Made by a program: the position numbers and the translations under genes | Shown here: positions 41,703 to 49,414 of the stretch, piece by piece | How positions within the stretch are numbered: the first letter of the stretch is position 1 | How the letters are laid out: each line of letters opens with the position of its first letter | DNA from: Microcaldota archaeon | GTDB taxonomy: Archaea > Micrarchaeota > Micrarchaeia > Micrarchaeales > Micrarchaeaceae | Assembly: GCA_027317945.1 (NCBI GenBank) | Contig: DAHVQB010000003.1 | Location: forward strand, 62,001-126,000 | Reading direction: 5' to 3' | DNA length: 64,000 nucleotides | Notes under the pieces: generated by a model | The model's database searches: none | Seen by the model: the letters and a program-made list of their open reading frames with translations, nothing else | Told to the model about the DNA's origin: nothing

Positions 41703-43526
41703 TTAATGCGGCGTATAATTCAGCAGCTCGTACAAAGAGAAGTTGGATCCCATATCCCCGTATTCAGTGGCCAACGTTCTTACCTTGTATTGAGACAGCA
41801 AGGAATTGCATGCGGTATTGTTGAATGGCATGCCGCAGAACCAGCTGTAATCAAGCACGAAGCAGCTATGGTTGCCCATGCTTATTCCAGATGCATTGTA
41901 TTCGGATACGTATGCAGCGCTCCTGTTCAACCCGTACCATAGGTATGGAGATGGAGAGAATACCAAGCAGCCGGCCGGAACTAAGTTGTAGTTGTCGTTG
42001 ATAAACGTCAGGGACCTATTAGCGTATGACATTGCATATGGGCCATTTTGAGCGCTTGCAGTACCTATTACGGGAAAATCAGGATGAGCATAGTTGGGGC
42101 TGGAGATATACGGGATTGATTGGATGAATGGCAAGACAAAGAATAGCGCGATTAATGAGAAGCACAGTGCATAAACTGTGATTCTTCTTGCATCAGCAGT
42201 GCGCGCTTTATGCAGATTCCTGACTGACAGCGACGCGACGCCGTAAACCCCGAAGGCCGCCAATATCGAAAGCGAAGGGAACAGTATCAGGAGGAACCTT
42301 ACCGAGGTGCCGGAAAGCGCAGAGCCGGAAAAGTACATCCCGTAGAATATGAAGTAGGATACGAATATCGATGAAAGCAATAGCAATGCAGGACGGCTGC
42401 GCTCCCCTCTTCGATCGAAAAATAAGAACGCCGCACCTGCCATCGCAAGTATTGTTATCTCAGGCAGGAATATTGCAGGATATGCATTTATGCCGCCCAT
42501 TAGAAATAACAGATTTTGAATGGCGACTGTTGGCAGGTATGAAATTGACAGTATTGGTAAGCCGCTTTTCAGGAACAATTGTGTATTTATGAGCAACTGC
42601 GGCCCGGCGAGGTTTATGAAAATTAGCTCAGGTGCCAGCAGAATCAATAGTACGATAGCGGTGGACTGTGCATATTCCGTCAGCACGGCCTTCTTAATCT
42701 GCCCGACCCTTTCAATGAATGTGCGCTTCATATCATTGCCGCCGAATGTCAGAAATGCCAGAAGCAATATCGGAATCAGTATTAAGGCTTCCAGCCTCAG
42801 ATACGCAGTTAGCACCATGCTGAACAGAGCCATCCATAAGGTACGCTTGGTGCGTGTCTTGATGAATATTATGGATAGCAATACCGTTATAATGGAGAAC
42901 AACATGAACGGCGTGTTTGGATTCGCTAACGTGCCAGACCATATGAAAACCTCTGGTATGGTGGCAAATATGGCTGCGGAAATTATCGGTATCTCCTTCC
43001 TATTCGTGATGATGCTGGAGAGTAGGAATACCGCAACGATTGACATTGCACTGATGGATATCTCAAGGCCGTGTGCCGTAATTTGACCTGCGCCAAAAAG
43101 CGCGAATGGGATTGCAATGAGGAATGGCCATCCTGATGGGTCAAAACCGGTATAATTGACATAACAACTTTTGAGGTATGAAGTTCCGTATAAGCATGGC
43201 AAGGCGTTGCCATGGTTAAGTATGTTCAATGCTACGCTCTGGTATATCTGTTCATCGAAAAATATCAGCTCCGTGCTCCTCAAAAAGAATGTAGATATTA
43301 TAATGAAATATATTACTATCAGCAACAAGCCGAAAATAGAATAACGGTTTATGTTCGGCTTTAATGCTACGATCACATCCTTCCTGCCAAGTATTAGAAG
43401 CGCGACCAAGCCTGCCAGTGCAACCGAACAAACCAACGTTATGGCGTATCCTATGTAAAGGCTTACGAATATCAGGTAAATAAGAAAAATGCAGAACAGC
43501 AATATGCTCTTGGAGTATATTTTCAT
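41703..43526 (-). CDS. GT-C membrane glycosyltransferase (ArnT/PMT-like)
   Basis: 607 residues with about a dozen hydrophobic segments and a soluble C-terminal part. The loop after the early segments carries 'FFDEQIYQSVALNILNHG', the acidic motif used by GT-C enzymes that take sugars from lipid-linked donors. 'GFDPSGWPFLIAIPFALFG' follows, as in ArnT/PMT-like proteins. The C-terminal 100 residues are exported in style with several N-x-S/T sequons. It probably glycosylates surface proteins such as the LamG pilins or lipids, but the acceptor is not evident. A TATA-like CTTTATAAGG lies before the gene on the minus strand. Confidence 0.85.
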   Translation of the reverse strand: MKIYSKSILLFCIFLIYLIFVSLYIGYAITLVCSVALAGLVALLILGRKDVIVALKPNINRYSIFGLLLIVIYFIIISTFFLRSTELIFFDEQIYQSVALNILNHGNALPCLYGTSYLKSCYVNYTGFDPSGWPFLIAIPFALFGAGQITAHGLEISISAMSIVAVFLLSSIITNRKEIPIISAAIFATIPEVFIWSGTLANPNTPFMLFSIITVLLSIIFIKTRTKRTLWMALFSMVLTAYLRLEALILIPILLLAFLTFGGNDMKRTFIERVGQIKKAVLTEYAQSTAIVLLILLAPELIFINLAGPQLLINTQLFLKSGLPILSISYLPTVAIQNLLFLMGGINAYPAIFLPEITILAMAGAAFLFFDRRGERSRPALLLLSSIFVSYFIFYGMYFSGSALSGTSVRFLLILFPSLSILAAFGVYGVASLSVRNLHKARTADARRITVYALCFSLIALFFVLPFIQSIPYISSPNYAHPDFPVIGTASAQNGPYAMSYANRSLTFINDNYNLVPAGCLVFSPSPYLWYGLNRSAAYVSEYNASGISMGNHSCFVLDYSWFCGMPFNNTACNSLLSQYKVRTLATEYGDMGSNFSLYELLNYTPH

Positions 43527-43585
43527 GGAATCCTTCGTCCTTATAAAGCAGTAGAAGAGCTTATTGCATCGATGCCAGATTCAAA

Positions 43586-43620
43586 TGGGCCTGAAGAGAA
43601 TCGAACTTCCGGCCTTCACG
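43586..43620 (-). repeat. Degenerate copy of the tRNA-Val 3' end (possible attL)
   Basis: Read on the plus strand, TGGGCCTGAAGAGAATCGAA matches the 3' end of tRNA-Val (47315 onward) at all but two positions, and the match continues with CTTCACG further on. The rest of a tRNA is missing. This is how a decayed tRNA fragment left by a site-specific integration looks. Confidence 0.6.
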
Positions 43621-43659
43621 AGAATTTGACAAAATTCGACGCGTATTTTTACTGCCCAT

Positions 43660-43735
43660 AGCAACCCCGATTAAGCATTTGCTTGCAAACGAACCCCGAT
43701 TATTCACAGTTATTTTGCAACCCCGAATTTAAATA
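43660..43735. repeat. Spaced CAACCCCGA/CGAACCCCGATT motifs
   Basis: Near-identical units GCAACCCCGATTAAG, CGAACCCCGATTATT and GCAACCCCGAATTTA occur within 75 bases. CGAACCCC is the reverse complement of a tRNA T arm (GGGGTTCG). Similar units recur at about 45133, 45510, 47189 and 47281, so they mark this hotspot only. Confidence 0.5.
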
Positions 43736-43791
43736 GGCAACGGGTGCGGTTTTCGTGAATTTGAATCCCTTATATGGGTCCTCGGAAAGTG

Positions 43792-43874
43792 TGCTCTGAT
43801 CGGGATTTGAACCCGAGTTCCGGCCTTGAGAGGGCCGTGTCCTTGACCGTGCTAGCTCTCACGGATGTCACTGC
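43792..43874 (-). tRNA. tRNA-Glu (CTC anticodon), 5' part irregular
   Basis: The 3' two-thirds are sound: D-loop and 3' D strand (...CACGGTCAAGGAC), anticodon stem CGGCC/GGCCG with loop CTCTCAA (anticodon CTC, reading GAG), T arm TCGGG-TTCAAAT-CCCGA, acceptor 3' strand TCAGAGC and A73. The expected 5' acceptor GCTCTGA and 5' D strand are not found. The best local match, GCAGTGA, pairs at five of seven positions and leaves a long D loop with a CCGTG/CACGG hairpin. A D-loop intron, a split tRNA or decay are possible. A TATA-like TTATAAG lies at about the right distance upstream. Confidence 0.6.
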
Positions 43875-43940
43875 TAATCCGAACCCAAGCTAATAACAAT
43901 TCTTATAACCTTTAAGCCTAATACAATTAAGGCTGGGCTC

Positions 43941-44321
43941 ATGAAAGTAGCGCATCTGCTCATTTATAGTGCAGTCATTTTGGTTATAATAGCAGTCATT
44001 GTTCTTGCGGAGATTGGCAACTATTCTGCTCCAATTTTCACGTTAAAACATAGCGCGAGTGGTCAAATAACCGCATCATTCATTAAGAATGAATCTTGGC
44101 GAATAGGAAGTTGTTCTCGTTGCAACTTTGCACCAGTTACGGCCTATAATTTTAGCGGTATGTACTTCACGTATTCAAATGGAACAATGATAATTTTCAA
44201 TAATGTTTCTAGCTGCTATCCAATTGATTATGTTGGTGATTTACTGTCACCACTTGATGGGTGTTTCAATCCTCCGAAAGGCAATTATACTATTTATGGG
44301 CACTTAAATAAAACGCAGTAA
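43941..44321 (+). CDS. Small exported or membrane-anchored protein
   Basis: 126 residues, with an N-terminal hydrophobic segment ('LLIYSAVILVIIAVIVLAEI') and an extracellular-style remainder rich in Asn, Ser and Tyr with four cysteines ('RIGSCSRCNF', 'VSSCYP', 'LDGCFNPP') that could form two disulphides. Codon use is more AT-rich than in the flanking core genes, in line with the mobile nature of this region. It ends one base before the integrase gene on the other strand. No family recognised. Confidence 0.7.
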   Translation: MKVAHLLIYSAVILVIIAVIVLAEIGNYSAPIFTLKHSASGQITASFIKNESWRIGSCSRCNFAPVTAYNFSGMYFTYSNGTMIIFNNVSSCYPIDYVGDLLSPLDGCFNPPKGNYTIYGHLNKTQ

Positions 44322-45197
44322 TCAAAAGCCTTTAGAAAATTGACTTTTCAGTTCGTGCAGTTTTGAACGATCAAAAGCGAATTCTATATTCTTGAATAAG
44401 TCTTCGTTGTCTTTTGCTATGTAGCGCATTGTTGTTGCTGGATTAGAGTGTCGGGCGAATCTGGCGGATAAAACGACGTTGCCATTAGTTGACTTTGCGA
44501 AGTGCGTTATCGCGTAATGACGCAAAGAGTGAGTCGTTAATCTATGGAGCGGCCTCGACTTGTGCGTTGAATACGCCTCTTCCGAAGTCTCATAAATCTG
44601 GTTCAGGTCAACCTTCTGGACGACTTCCCGGAAGACGTTTCTTGCATGGTTAACATTTATGTAAGGCAGCTCGGTGTGACCGTAGTCATTTTCTTTATAG
44701 AAAATGTAGCCATGTGCTGCCTTAATCTCTTTCGCATGCTTGTTAATGAATTCTATAGTTGCTTTGAATAAGTCCAAAGGTATTATTAGCAAATCCATGC
44801 AGTCAGACTTCTCACTCTTCAAAATGAGTTCCCGCTTGTCGAAGTCAATGTTACTTATGTGCAACTTGCAGACTTCGCCGACACGGAGGCCGAGATAAGC
44901 TTGATACCTGAACAGAAGACCGAATTTCTCGCTATGTATATTTCTCAGGAAATGCTGTAGCTCGATTTCGGTGAAGCCCTTATTGATTGAGCCGTATCGA
45001 GGCTCTTTCCGTCTTTTGAAGCGCCTTTCATGTGCTTTTGTAACGATGGTTCTTAGCTGCTCTAGCTTGTTCTTTGATATGGCGTTGCTTACGTGTTCTA
45101 CTTGTTCCAGAAAGCACTGGAAATCCGACCCCGAACCCTGTTTTTCGGACCCTGCTGCTCTACGCCGGAACGCTGTGGAAACGAACCATGAACCCAC
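44322..45197 (-). CDS. Tyrosine recombinase (integrase) 1
   Basis: Catalytic residues of the tyrosine recombinase family are present: Arg in 'GLRVGEVCKLHISNID', HxxR in 'LTTHSLRHYAITHFAK', a His in 'SARFARHSNPATTMRYIAK' and Tyr in 'MRYIA'. The core-binding half starts near 'LEQLRTIVTKAHERRFKRRKEP'. The ORF continues upstream to 45473 but that part is low-complexity and includes the 17-base tRNA-Val-like core, so I place the start at a GTG (45197) with low certainty. It is a close relative of the recombinase on the other strand. An att core within or next to the 5' end recalls SSV-type integrases, whose gene is split on integration. Confidence 0.82.
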   Translation of the reverse strand: MGSWFVSTAFRRRAAGSEKQGSGSDFQCFLEQVEHVSNAISKNKLEQLRTIVTKAHERRFKRRKEPRYGSINKGFTEIELQHFLRNIHSEKFGLLFRYQAYLGLRVGEVCKLHISNIDFDKRELILKSEKSDCMDLLIIPLDLFKATIEFINKHAKEIKAAHGYIFYKENDYGHTELPYINVNHARNVFREVVQKVDLNQIYETSEEAYSTHKSRPLHRLTTHSLRHYAITHFAKSTNGNVVLSARFARHSNPATTMRYIAKDNEDLFKNIEFAFDRSKLHELKSQFSKGF

Positions 45198-45224
45198 GTT
45201 TTCGCGCGTTCCTTTCTTGCGTCT

Positions 45225-45534
45225 CAATCCCGGATTCGAACCCGTGATTTCCAATGCTAGAAATGAGTGGGCCCGAGGAGAACCCCCCACAGCTACGATT
45301 AAGAAAGCTAAGCCTAATAACCCCACCCCCAAAGACCCCAAGACCAAAGATTCCAAGAACCCAAGAGCTATACGCCCCCGAGCTAGCCGAGATACAAGGA
45401 GAGCCCCGAGCCCTAGCAAGGAGGCGCCTAGGGGCGCCGACGTTGGGGGGTTCAAGGCCAGAGAGGCAATCAAACTGTCGTCTAAGGTTCAAATCCTGCT
45501 TGCGGATTATCGAACCCCTTGCGTGGTGTGCACT
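45225..45534. other. Intergenic region between the two integrases with tRNA fragments and palindrome
   Basis: On the minus strand there is a perfect B-box-like GGGTTCGAATCC (about 45233). On the plus strand there are AAGGTTCAAATCCTGC (about 45485) and CGAACCCC (about 45511). C-rich runs fill 45281-45380, and GGCGCCTAGGGGCGCC (about 45426) is an inverted repeat. I see no gene here; ORFs that run through it look non-coding. Confidence 0.5.
45266..45282 (-). repeat. Internal 17-base copy of the tRNA-Val 3' end (att core)
   Basis: AGTGGGCCCGAGGAGAA on the plus strand is identical to 47313-47329, the 3' end of tRNA-Val plus two flanking bases. It lies between the two divergent integrase genes, where an attP or a composite attL/attR would be expected. 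Confidence 0.65.
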
Positions 45535-46428
45535 ATGAGGAGCATAGACACCCACCTGGAGATAGAGATTCCAACGGAGTTCGCTTACAATCCAATCCCA
45601 GAGCGCAGGCTAGAATCAGAGAAGATAGAGGACTATGTAAAGGCCAAGTTGCCTGATATGGGCAAGGGGCGCATAGAGGAGCTAAGGACGCAAATCAAGG
45701 ACTATTACCTGGGGCGATTCCGCAGACCCAAGACGGCCAAGTACGGCTCGTTATCGAAGGCCTTTTCGGAGCAGCAGCTCACCATGTTCCTGCACCAGGT
45801 ATCAAACCCCAAACACGCCCTCCTTTTCAAGATGCAGGCGGGGCTTGGGCTTCGCATAGGCGAGGCAGTGAAGGTCAATATACGGGATATAAATTTAGAG
45901 TCTAGAGAAATCAAAATCCATACGGAGAAGGCGAGGCAGTTGGACAGCCTCATAATAGCGATTCCTCTTTTTAGGGAACTCCTTGAGTTCATAAAGGCCA
46001 ACTCCGCGCAGATAGAGCAGAACGATGGCTACATATTCTTCAGGGAGGCTAAGTTCAGCCCCAGAAAAGAGCCCTATCTTGAGGTCAATTATATAAGGCG
46101 CATGTTCAGGGAGTATGCGGAGCAGGCAGGGCTGGACGAGGTCTATGATGTGAGCGAGGAGCGCGATGGGAGAGCCCCCCACAAGCTCCATCTATTGACT
46201 ACGCACAGCCTCCGCCACTACGCAATCACAAAATTCGCAAGGAGCACCAATGGCAACGTGGTGCTCACCAGCAGGTTCGCCAGGCACAGGGACATGAGCA
46301 CCACGTCTAGGTACATCAGCACCGATAAGCGTGAGCTGTATGAAGTAATTGATGCGATTTCTATAAGCGAAGCGACTTTGTTAAAAAGAAAACTCTCTAT
46401 GTCGTCCTCTGAAAGTGGTATAAAATGA
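45535..46428 (+). CDS. Tyrosine recombinase (integrase) 2
   Basis: 297 residues from ATG 45535. The catalytic set is Arg in 'GLRIGEAVKVNIRD', HxxR in 'LTTHSLRHYAITKFAR', His in 'TSRFARHRDMSTTSRYIS' and Tyr at the end of that block. The N-terminal SAM-like part is 'RIEELRTQIKDYYLGRFRRPK'. It shares long blocks with integrase 1 ('STNGNVVL', 'SLRHYAIT', 'KYGS/RYGS'), so the two are paralogues or separate arrivals of related elements. Its codon use is GC-richer than that of integrase 1. The ORF track extends it far upstream through the tRNA-fragment region; that extension is rejected. Its stop overlaps the next small gene by four bases. Confidence 0.9.
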   Translation: MRSIDTHLEIEIPTEFAYNPIPERRLESEKIEDYVKAKLPDMGKGRIEELRTQIKDYYLGRFRRPKTAKYGSLSKAFSEQQLTMFLHQVSNPKHALLFKMQAGLGLRIGEAVKVNIRDINLESREIKIHTEKARQLDSLIIAIPLFRELLEFIKANSAQIEQNDGYIFFREAKFSPRKEPYLEVNYIRRMFREYAEQAGLDEVYDVSEERDGRAPHKLHLLTTHSLRHYAITKFARSTNGNVVLTSRFARHRDMSTTSRYISTDKRELYEVIDAISISEATLLKRKLSMSSSESGIK

Positions 46429-46640
46429 ACAAACTTCTACGTATAAAAATCATGGCCACTATACTAATGCTTTTTGTTTGGGCAATATTAGAAATAGTTG
46501 CATTTGTTACATCTTATTCTCTGTTCGGCACTATTCCTTATTCCTTTGTGTTTATTTCAGTCTGTGGCATAACAATATGCCTGTTGGAGATTTTTGGTAA
46601 AAGGAAATCAATCCAGCGCCGCCCTAAGCGCCTTTCTTAA
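46425..46640 (+). CDS. Small two-span membrane protein
   Basis: 71 residues with two hydrophobic segments ('IMATILMLFVWAILEIVAFVTSY' and 'SFVFISVCGITICLLEIF') and a very basic tail ('KRKSIQRRPKRLS'). It begins within the stop of integrase 2 (ATGA overlap), so it is expressed with it. The AT-rich codon use contrasts with the integrase. Its last 33 bases overlap the end of the gene on the opposite strand. No family recognised. Confidence 0.65.
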   Translation: MNKLLRIKIMATILMLFVWAILEIVAFVTSYSLFGTIPYSFVFISVCGITICLLEIFGKRKSIQRRPKRLS

Positions 46641-47165
46641 GACGGTAACAAAAATATAAATGTACACCATTGCAATTAATCCTACAGCAGCATCTAAAAG
46701 ATTTGTTGTCGCAAATTTTGCATCCACCACTGATAGACCTATGGTATCCAAAGTCCCAGTATAATCTGTTGCCATTGCATTAAATATTGTAGACGCCGAA
46801 TAGAATAGCTGTATCATTATAAAAAGTAGAACGCCAACGTAAATTATAGCCTCCATAATCAAAATTTTTTTACTCTGATGGGTGTCTTTAATCAACTCCT
46901 TTATTGTTTCTACAGCCAATAAACCGAAAAATGCCATTAAAATTCCATCATAAGTTAAGAGCGATTGCAAGAATGTACTATACGCCTGAGGATTTTGTGT
47001 GGCCAAATTCAGAAGATTTGAATTTATTGTATTGTTCGTATACGATACCAAGGCCATATTAAGACTTGTGAAGCTAAAATAAAAACAAACTATTAAGAAT
47101 AGCGCCAAGGCAATCAAAACTGCAACGAATACAAAATCCGATATACGACTTGAGCGATTAACCAT
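46608..47165 (-). CDS. Four-span membrane protein of the hotspot
   Basis: 185 residues with hydrophobic segments near residues 10-35, 70-90, 100-125 and 155-178. A polar loop between the first two carries NxT/S sites ('NNTINSNLLNLATQNPQAY') and is probably outside. AT-rich codon use suggests foreign origin. The gene reads away from tRNA-Val and overlaps its convergent neighbour by 33 bases. I do not recognise the family. Confidence 0.72.
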   Translation of the reverse strand: MVNRSSRISDFVFVAVLIALALFLIVCFYFSFTSLNMALVSYTNNTINSNLLNLATQNPQAYSTFLQSLLTYDGILMAFFGLLAVETIKELIKDTHQSKKILIMEAIIYVGVLLFIMIQLFYSASTIFNAMATDYTGTLDTIGLSVVDAKFATTNLLDAAVGLIAMVYIYIFVTVLRKALRAALD

Positions 47166-47248
47166 TTTGATTCACTAGTTAAACTTGAAATCCGAACCCC
47201 TGCCCTTTAAATACCTATCAACCCAACAAACTTTAACGCGGTGTATCA

Positions 47249-47434
47249 ATGGCTGCCAAAAAAGCTGCTATTCCTGTGATTCCGAACCCCGCACCTACCG
47301 ACGACAAATATCAGTGGGCCCGAGGAGAATCGAACTCCTTGTCTTCACGTTGTCAACGTGACGTCTTACCAATCGACTACGAGCCCATCATAAAAGTATC
47401 TTCAAGCCATCCTTTGCTACTTCAGAATTATTAA
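47249..47434 (+). pseudogene. Probable 5' remnant of an element gene cut at the att site
   Basis: An ATG with GGTGT at proper distance opens 'MAAKKAAIPVIPNPAPTDDKYQ', a plausible protein start. The frame then runs straight into the tRNA-Val 3' end and continues antisense through the tRNA and into rnz. A gene broken by integration at the tRNA would look like this. Chance ORF is the alternative. Confidence 0.35.
47315..47386 (-). tRNA. tRNA-Val (GAC anticodon)
   Basis: An intact cloverleaf with acceptor GGGCTCG/CGGGCCC and A73, D arm GTCG...AGAC, anticodon stem TCACG/CGTGA with loop TTGACAA (anticodon GAC, reading GTC), and T arm around TTCGATT. It starts one base after the rnz stop codon, so it is probably cut out of the rnz transcript. 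Its 3' end is the target duplicated in the integration region. Confidence 0.95.
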
Positions 47435-48278
47435 ATATTGCCTTCGCTTCCGAAGCCAGTTTTCTGCCGTCTTTGTACCTCGCGCTCACATGGAACAGTA
47501 TCAGCCTCTTCACCGAGGCCTTTTTTGCAATTGTAGCGGCTTCTGCGGCCGTAGAATGCATCCTCTCCTTTGCAAGAGTTTCCAGATCCGACGCGTAGGT
47601 CGCCTCATGTATGAGAATGTCGTTGCCCCTTGCCTTCACTGCCGTTGAGCTTGTCGGACGCGTGTCGGCCACATATGCAAATGCCAGGCCCTTCTCCTTT
47701 GTTGTCACATCGGAAGCCTTCACCAGCTTTTTGCCGACTTTCATGCTTCCTTTCTTTAACAGCTCGCTGAACATCCTGCCTTCAAGTCCCGCAGAAATGG
47801 CCTTTTCCTTGATGAAATGCGTCTTGTCGTTTTCCTTGAATGCGTATCCGAACGACGGCACCGAGTGGTTAAGCTTGAACGCGCTTATCTTGAAACCCTT
47901 CCCATCGTATATTGAACCAGCATTGACGGCCTTTACGTTCACCCCGTAGCCCATGGACGCCTTGTCGAATCCTATCAGCGCTTTTATGGCCCCTTCACAT
48001 CCCTTTGGAACGAATATGTCGATAGGCGTCGTCCTCCTGTTGAGCGCCATTGTCCTCAATAAGCCAGGTATGCCTATCACATGGTCGCCGTGTATATGGG
48101 ATATGAAAATCGCCCTTAGGGCAGCGTGGTTGACGCCGTACATGAGCATCTGTCGCTGGCTGCCTTCGCCGCAGTCGAAAAGGTAGACCCCGCCATCATA
48201 TTCCAGCGCCACGCTGGGCATGCCTCTCCTCTTGGTGGGTGCAGAGCCCGAAGTGCCCAGGAATGTTAGTTTCAGCAT
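47388..48278 (-). CDS. rnz: Ribonuclease Z (tRNA 3' endonuclease)
   Basis: This metallo-beta-lactamase-fold enzyme cuts precursor tRNAs after the discriminator base, which is needed here because the tRNAs lack encoded CCA. Motifs are 'LTFLGTSGSAPTKRRGMPSVAL', 'YLFDCGEGSQRQM', the zinc motif 'SHIHGDHVIG' (HxHxDH), 'NHSVPSFGY', 'YVADTRPT', 'LIHEATYA' and 'HSTAAEAATIAK'. The exosite-like flexible arm lies near residues 150-190. At 296 residues it is full length. Its stop codon lies one base before tRNA-Val, so the enzyme and one of its substrates appear to share a transcript. Confidence 0.97.
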   Translation of the reverse strand: MLKLTFLGTSGSAPTKRRGMPSVALEYDGGVYLFDCGEGSQRQMLMYGVNHAALRAIFISHIHGDHVIGIPGLLRTMALNRRTTPIDIFVPKGCEGAIKALIGFDKASMGYGVNVKAVNAGSIYDGKGFKISAFKLNHSVPSFGYAFKENDKTHFIKEKAISAGLEGRMFSELLKKGSMKVGKKLVKASDVTTKEKGLAFAYVADTRPTSSTAVKARGNDILIHEATYASDLETLAKERMHSTAAEAATIAKKASVKRLILFHVSARYKDGRKLASEAKAIFNNSEVAKDGLKILL

Positions 48279-48285
48279 AAAAACA

Positions 48286-49410
48286 TCAGATGTCGATTGT
48301 TATGCTCTTCTCTTTCAAATCGATATTTGTTATCTTGACGTTTGGGAAAAGCGTTTGCATCTCTTCCGCTGTGATTCGCTTGTTCTGCCTTGCCGCAGTT
48401 ATGATTGCGTTTATTGCGGTCAGGTTATTAAATATACTTTCGCCCGAAGCCTTTGCGGCGCTTATCTCCTCGGCAACCTGCACAATCAGATCCTCCTGTT
48501 TCTTTATGCTTGCCTTGAGCTGCTCTATGGCCTCGTTTTTCTTAGGCGCTGCATCCACCCTGTTTTCGTTGTAGAAGAAGTCCAGCGCCTCGGACACGCT
48601 CCCGAAACTCATTTTCTCCAGTCCGCCATATTTCTTAAGGTCGCATATCGCGTAATCCAGCGCCTTGCCGGACTCGAGGAACACGGTCGGCGAAGGCTTC
48701 ATCGTATAGCCCAGCATCTCGGAGATGCGTTTTGCTATTCCGGCGATCATGATGTCATCAAGCTCCCCCACGCTAGACCTCAAGCTGACACCGGCTTCAT
48801 TGAACGCCTCTTCTACGTATACGCCGCCGAAATTCAGAGCTTTTGCAATGGATGACACTGCATTCTGGCTACCTGTTGATGGCGCCAGAATCCCCCTTAT
48901 GGCCTTTTCGGCTGACTCGGCCTTGACTAGGTCGCCCATCTTTGTCTGGTTGCTTTTGGGCGGCTCGTATACGGCCCCGGCCCTGACGCTCCTGTCCCTG
49001 TAATCATGCGTCCTGTAAGCCAACAGTATCTTCATGCCGGAATTGGCTATGACAAGGTTGCCCTTGCCGAACATCTCCAGTATTATGTGGGTTTCCCTGT
49101 CCGCCGTGCCAGCGCTTATGTCTATTATCCTGTCGTAGTTCAGCTGCGATACGCCATTGAGCGCAAGTCCGTCGGTCTTTGACCTGACGGCCAATGAGAA
49201 GTTCGTAGGCTCCTCCGGGGTCTCTATGTAAATGCTCCTATTCAGTGTGTGGGAGAGTATGCAATTAAGGTTTATCTTCTCTCCTGACTTGCTCAGCCTT
49301 ATCCTGAACTGGCCGTCCCTGAGTTCATAGAACTTGTCGATGTGCCATCCGGCCAGCAGGTTAAGTTCGTTTACAAGTGCGGCTATATCGAGCGTTGATA
49401 TTTCGCGCAT
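48286..49410 (-). CDS. Rqc2/NFACT-like protein lacking the C-terminal NFACT-R part
   Basis: Rqc2/NEMF proteins bind stalled large ribosomal subunits and recruit Ala-tRNA. Seen here are the NFACT-N domain ('STLDIAALVNELNLLAGWHIDKFYEL', 'LHGK'-equivalent 'LEMFGKGNLVIANSGMKILLAYRTHDYRDRSVRAGAVYEPP'), a helix-hairpin-helix part and a coiled-coil arm ('IEQLKASIKKQEDLIVQVAEEISAAKASGE'). The small middle domain ends at 'NVKITNIDLKEKSITIDI'. At 374 residues the protein stops where orthologues continue into the second coiled coil and NFACT-R domain. No frameshifted remainder follows; rnz is next. The start at 49410 avoids overlap with the upstream gene. Confidence 0.82.
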   Translation of the reverse strand: MREISTLDIAALVNELNLLAGWHIDKFYELRDGQFRIRLSKSGEKINLNCILSHTLNRSIYIETPEEPTNFSLAVRSKTDGLALNGVSQLNYDRIIDISAGTADRETHIILEMFGKGNLVIANSGMKILLAYRTHDYRDRSVRAGAVYEPPKSNQTKMGDLVKAESAEKAIRGILAPSTGSQNAVSSIAKALNFGGVYVEEAFNEAGVSLRSSVGELDDIMIAGIAKRISEMLGYTMKPSPTVFLESGKALDYAICDLKKYGGLEKMSFGSVSEALDFFYNENRVDAAPKKNEAIEQLKASIKKQEDLIVQVAEEISAAKASGESIFNNLTAINAIITAARQNKRITAEEMQTLFPNVKITNIDLKEKSITIDI

Positions 49411-49414
49411 GGCA

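Larger units (their letters stand above)
43586..47386. mobile_element. Integration hotspot or decayed integrative element(s) at tRNA-Val
   Basis: The region is bounded by a degenerate tRNA-Val 3'-end copy and the intact tRNA-Val. It contains an internal 17-base copy of the same 3' end, two related tyrosine recombinases, small membrane-protein genes of lower GC than the surroundings, and several tRNA T-arm-like scraps. Several successive integrations at one tRNA gene explain this better than a single element. No replication or capsid gene is recognised. Confidence 0.62.

Noticed and set aside
45198-45473. N-terminal extension of integrase 1 in the ORF track
   Set aside because: Low-complexity Leu/Gly/Ala translation across the att core and C-rich DNA; homology to integrase 2 begins only after it.
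44971-45534. Upstream extension of integrase 2 in the ORF track
   Set aside because: This part overlaps integrase 1 on the other strand and runs through tRNA fragments and C-rich filler; the family-like sequence starts at ATG 45535.
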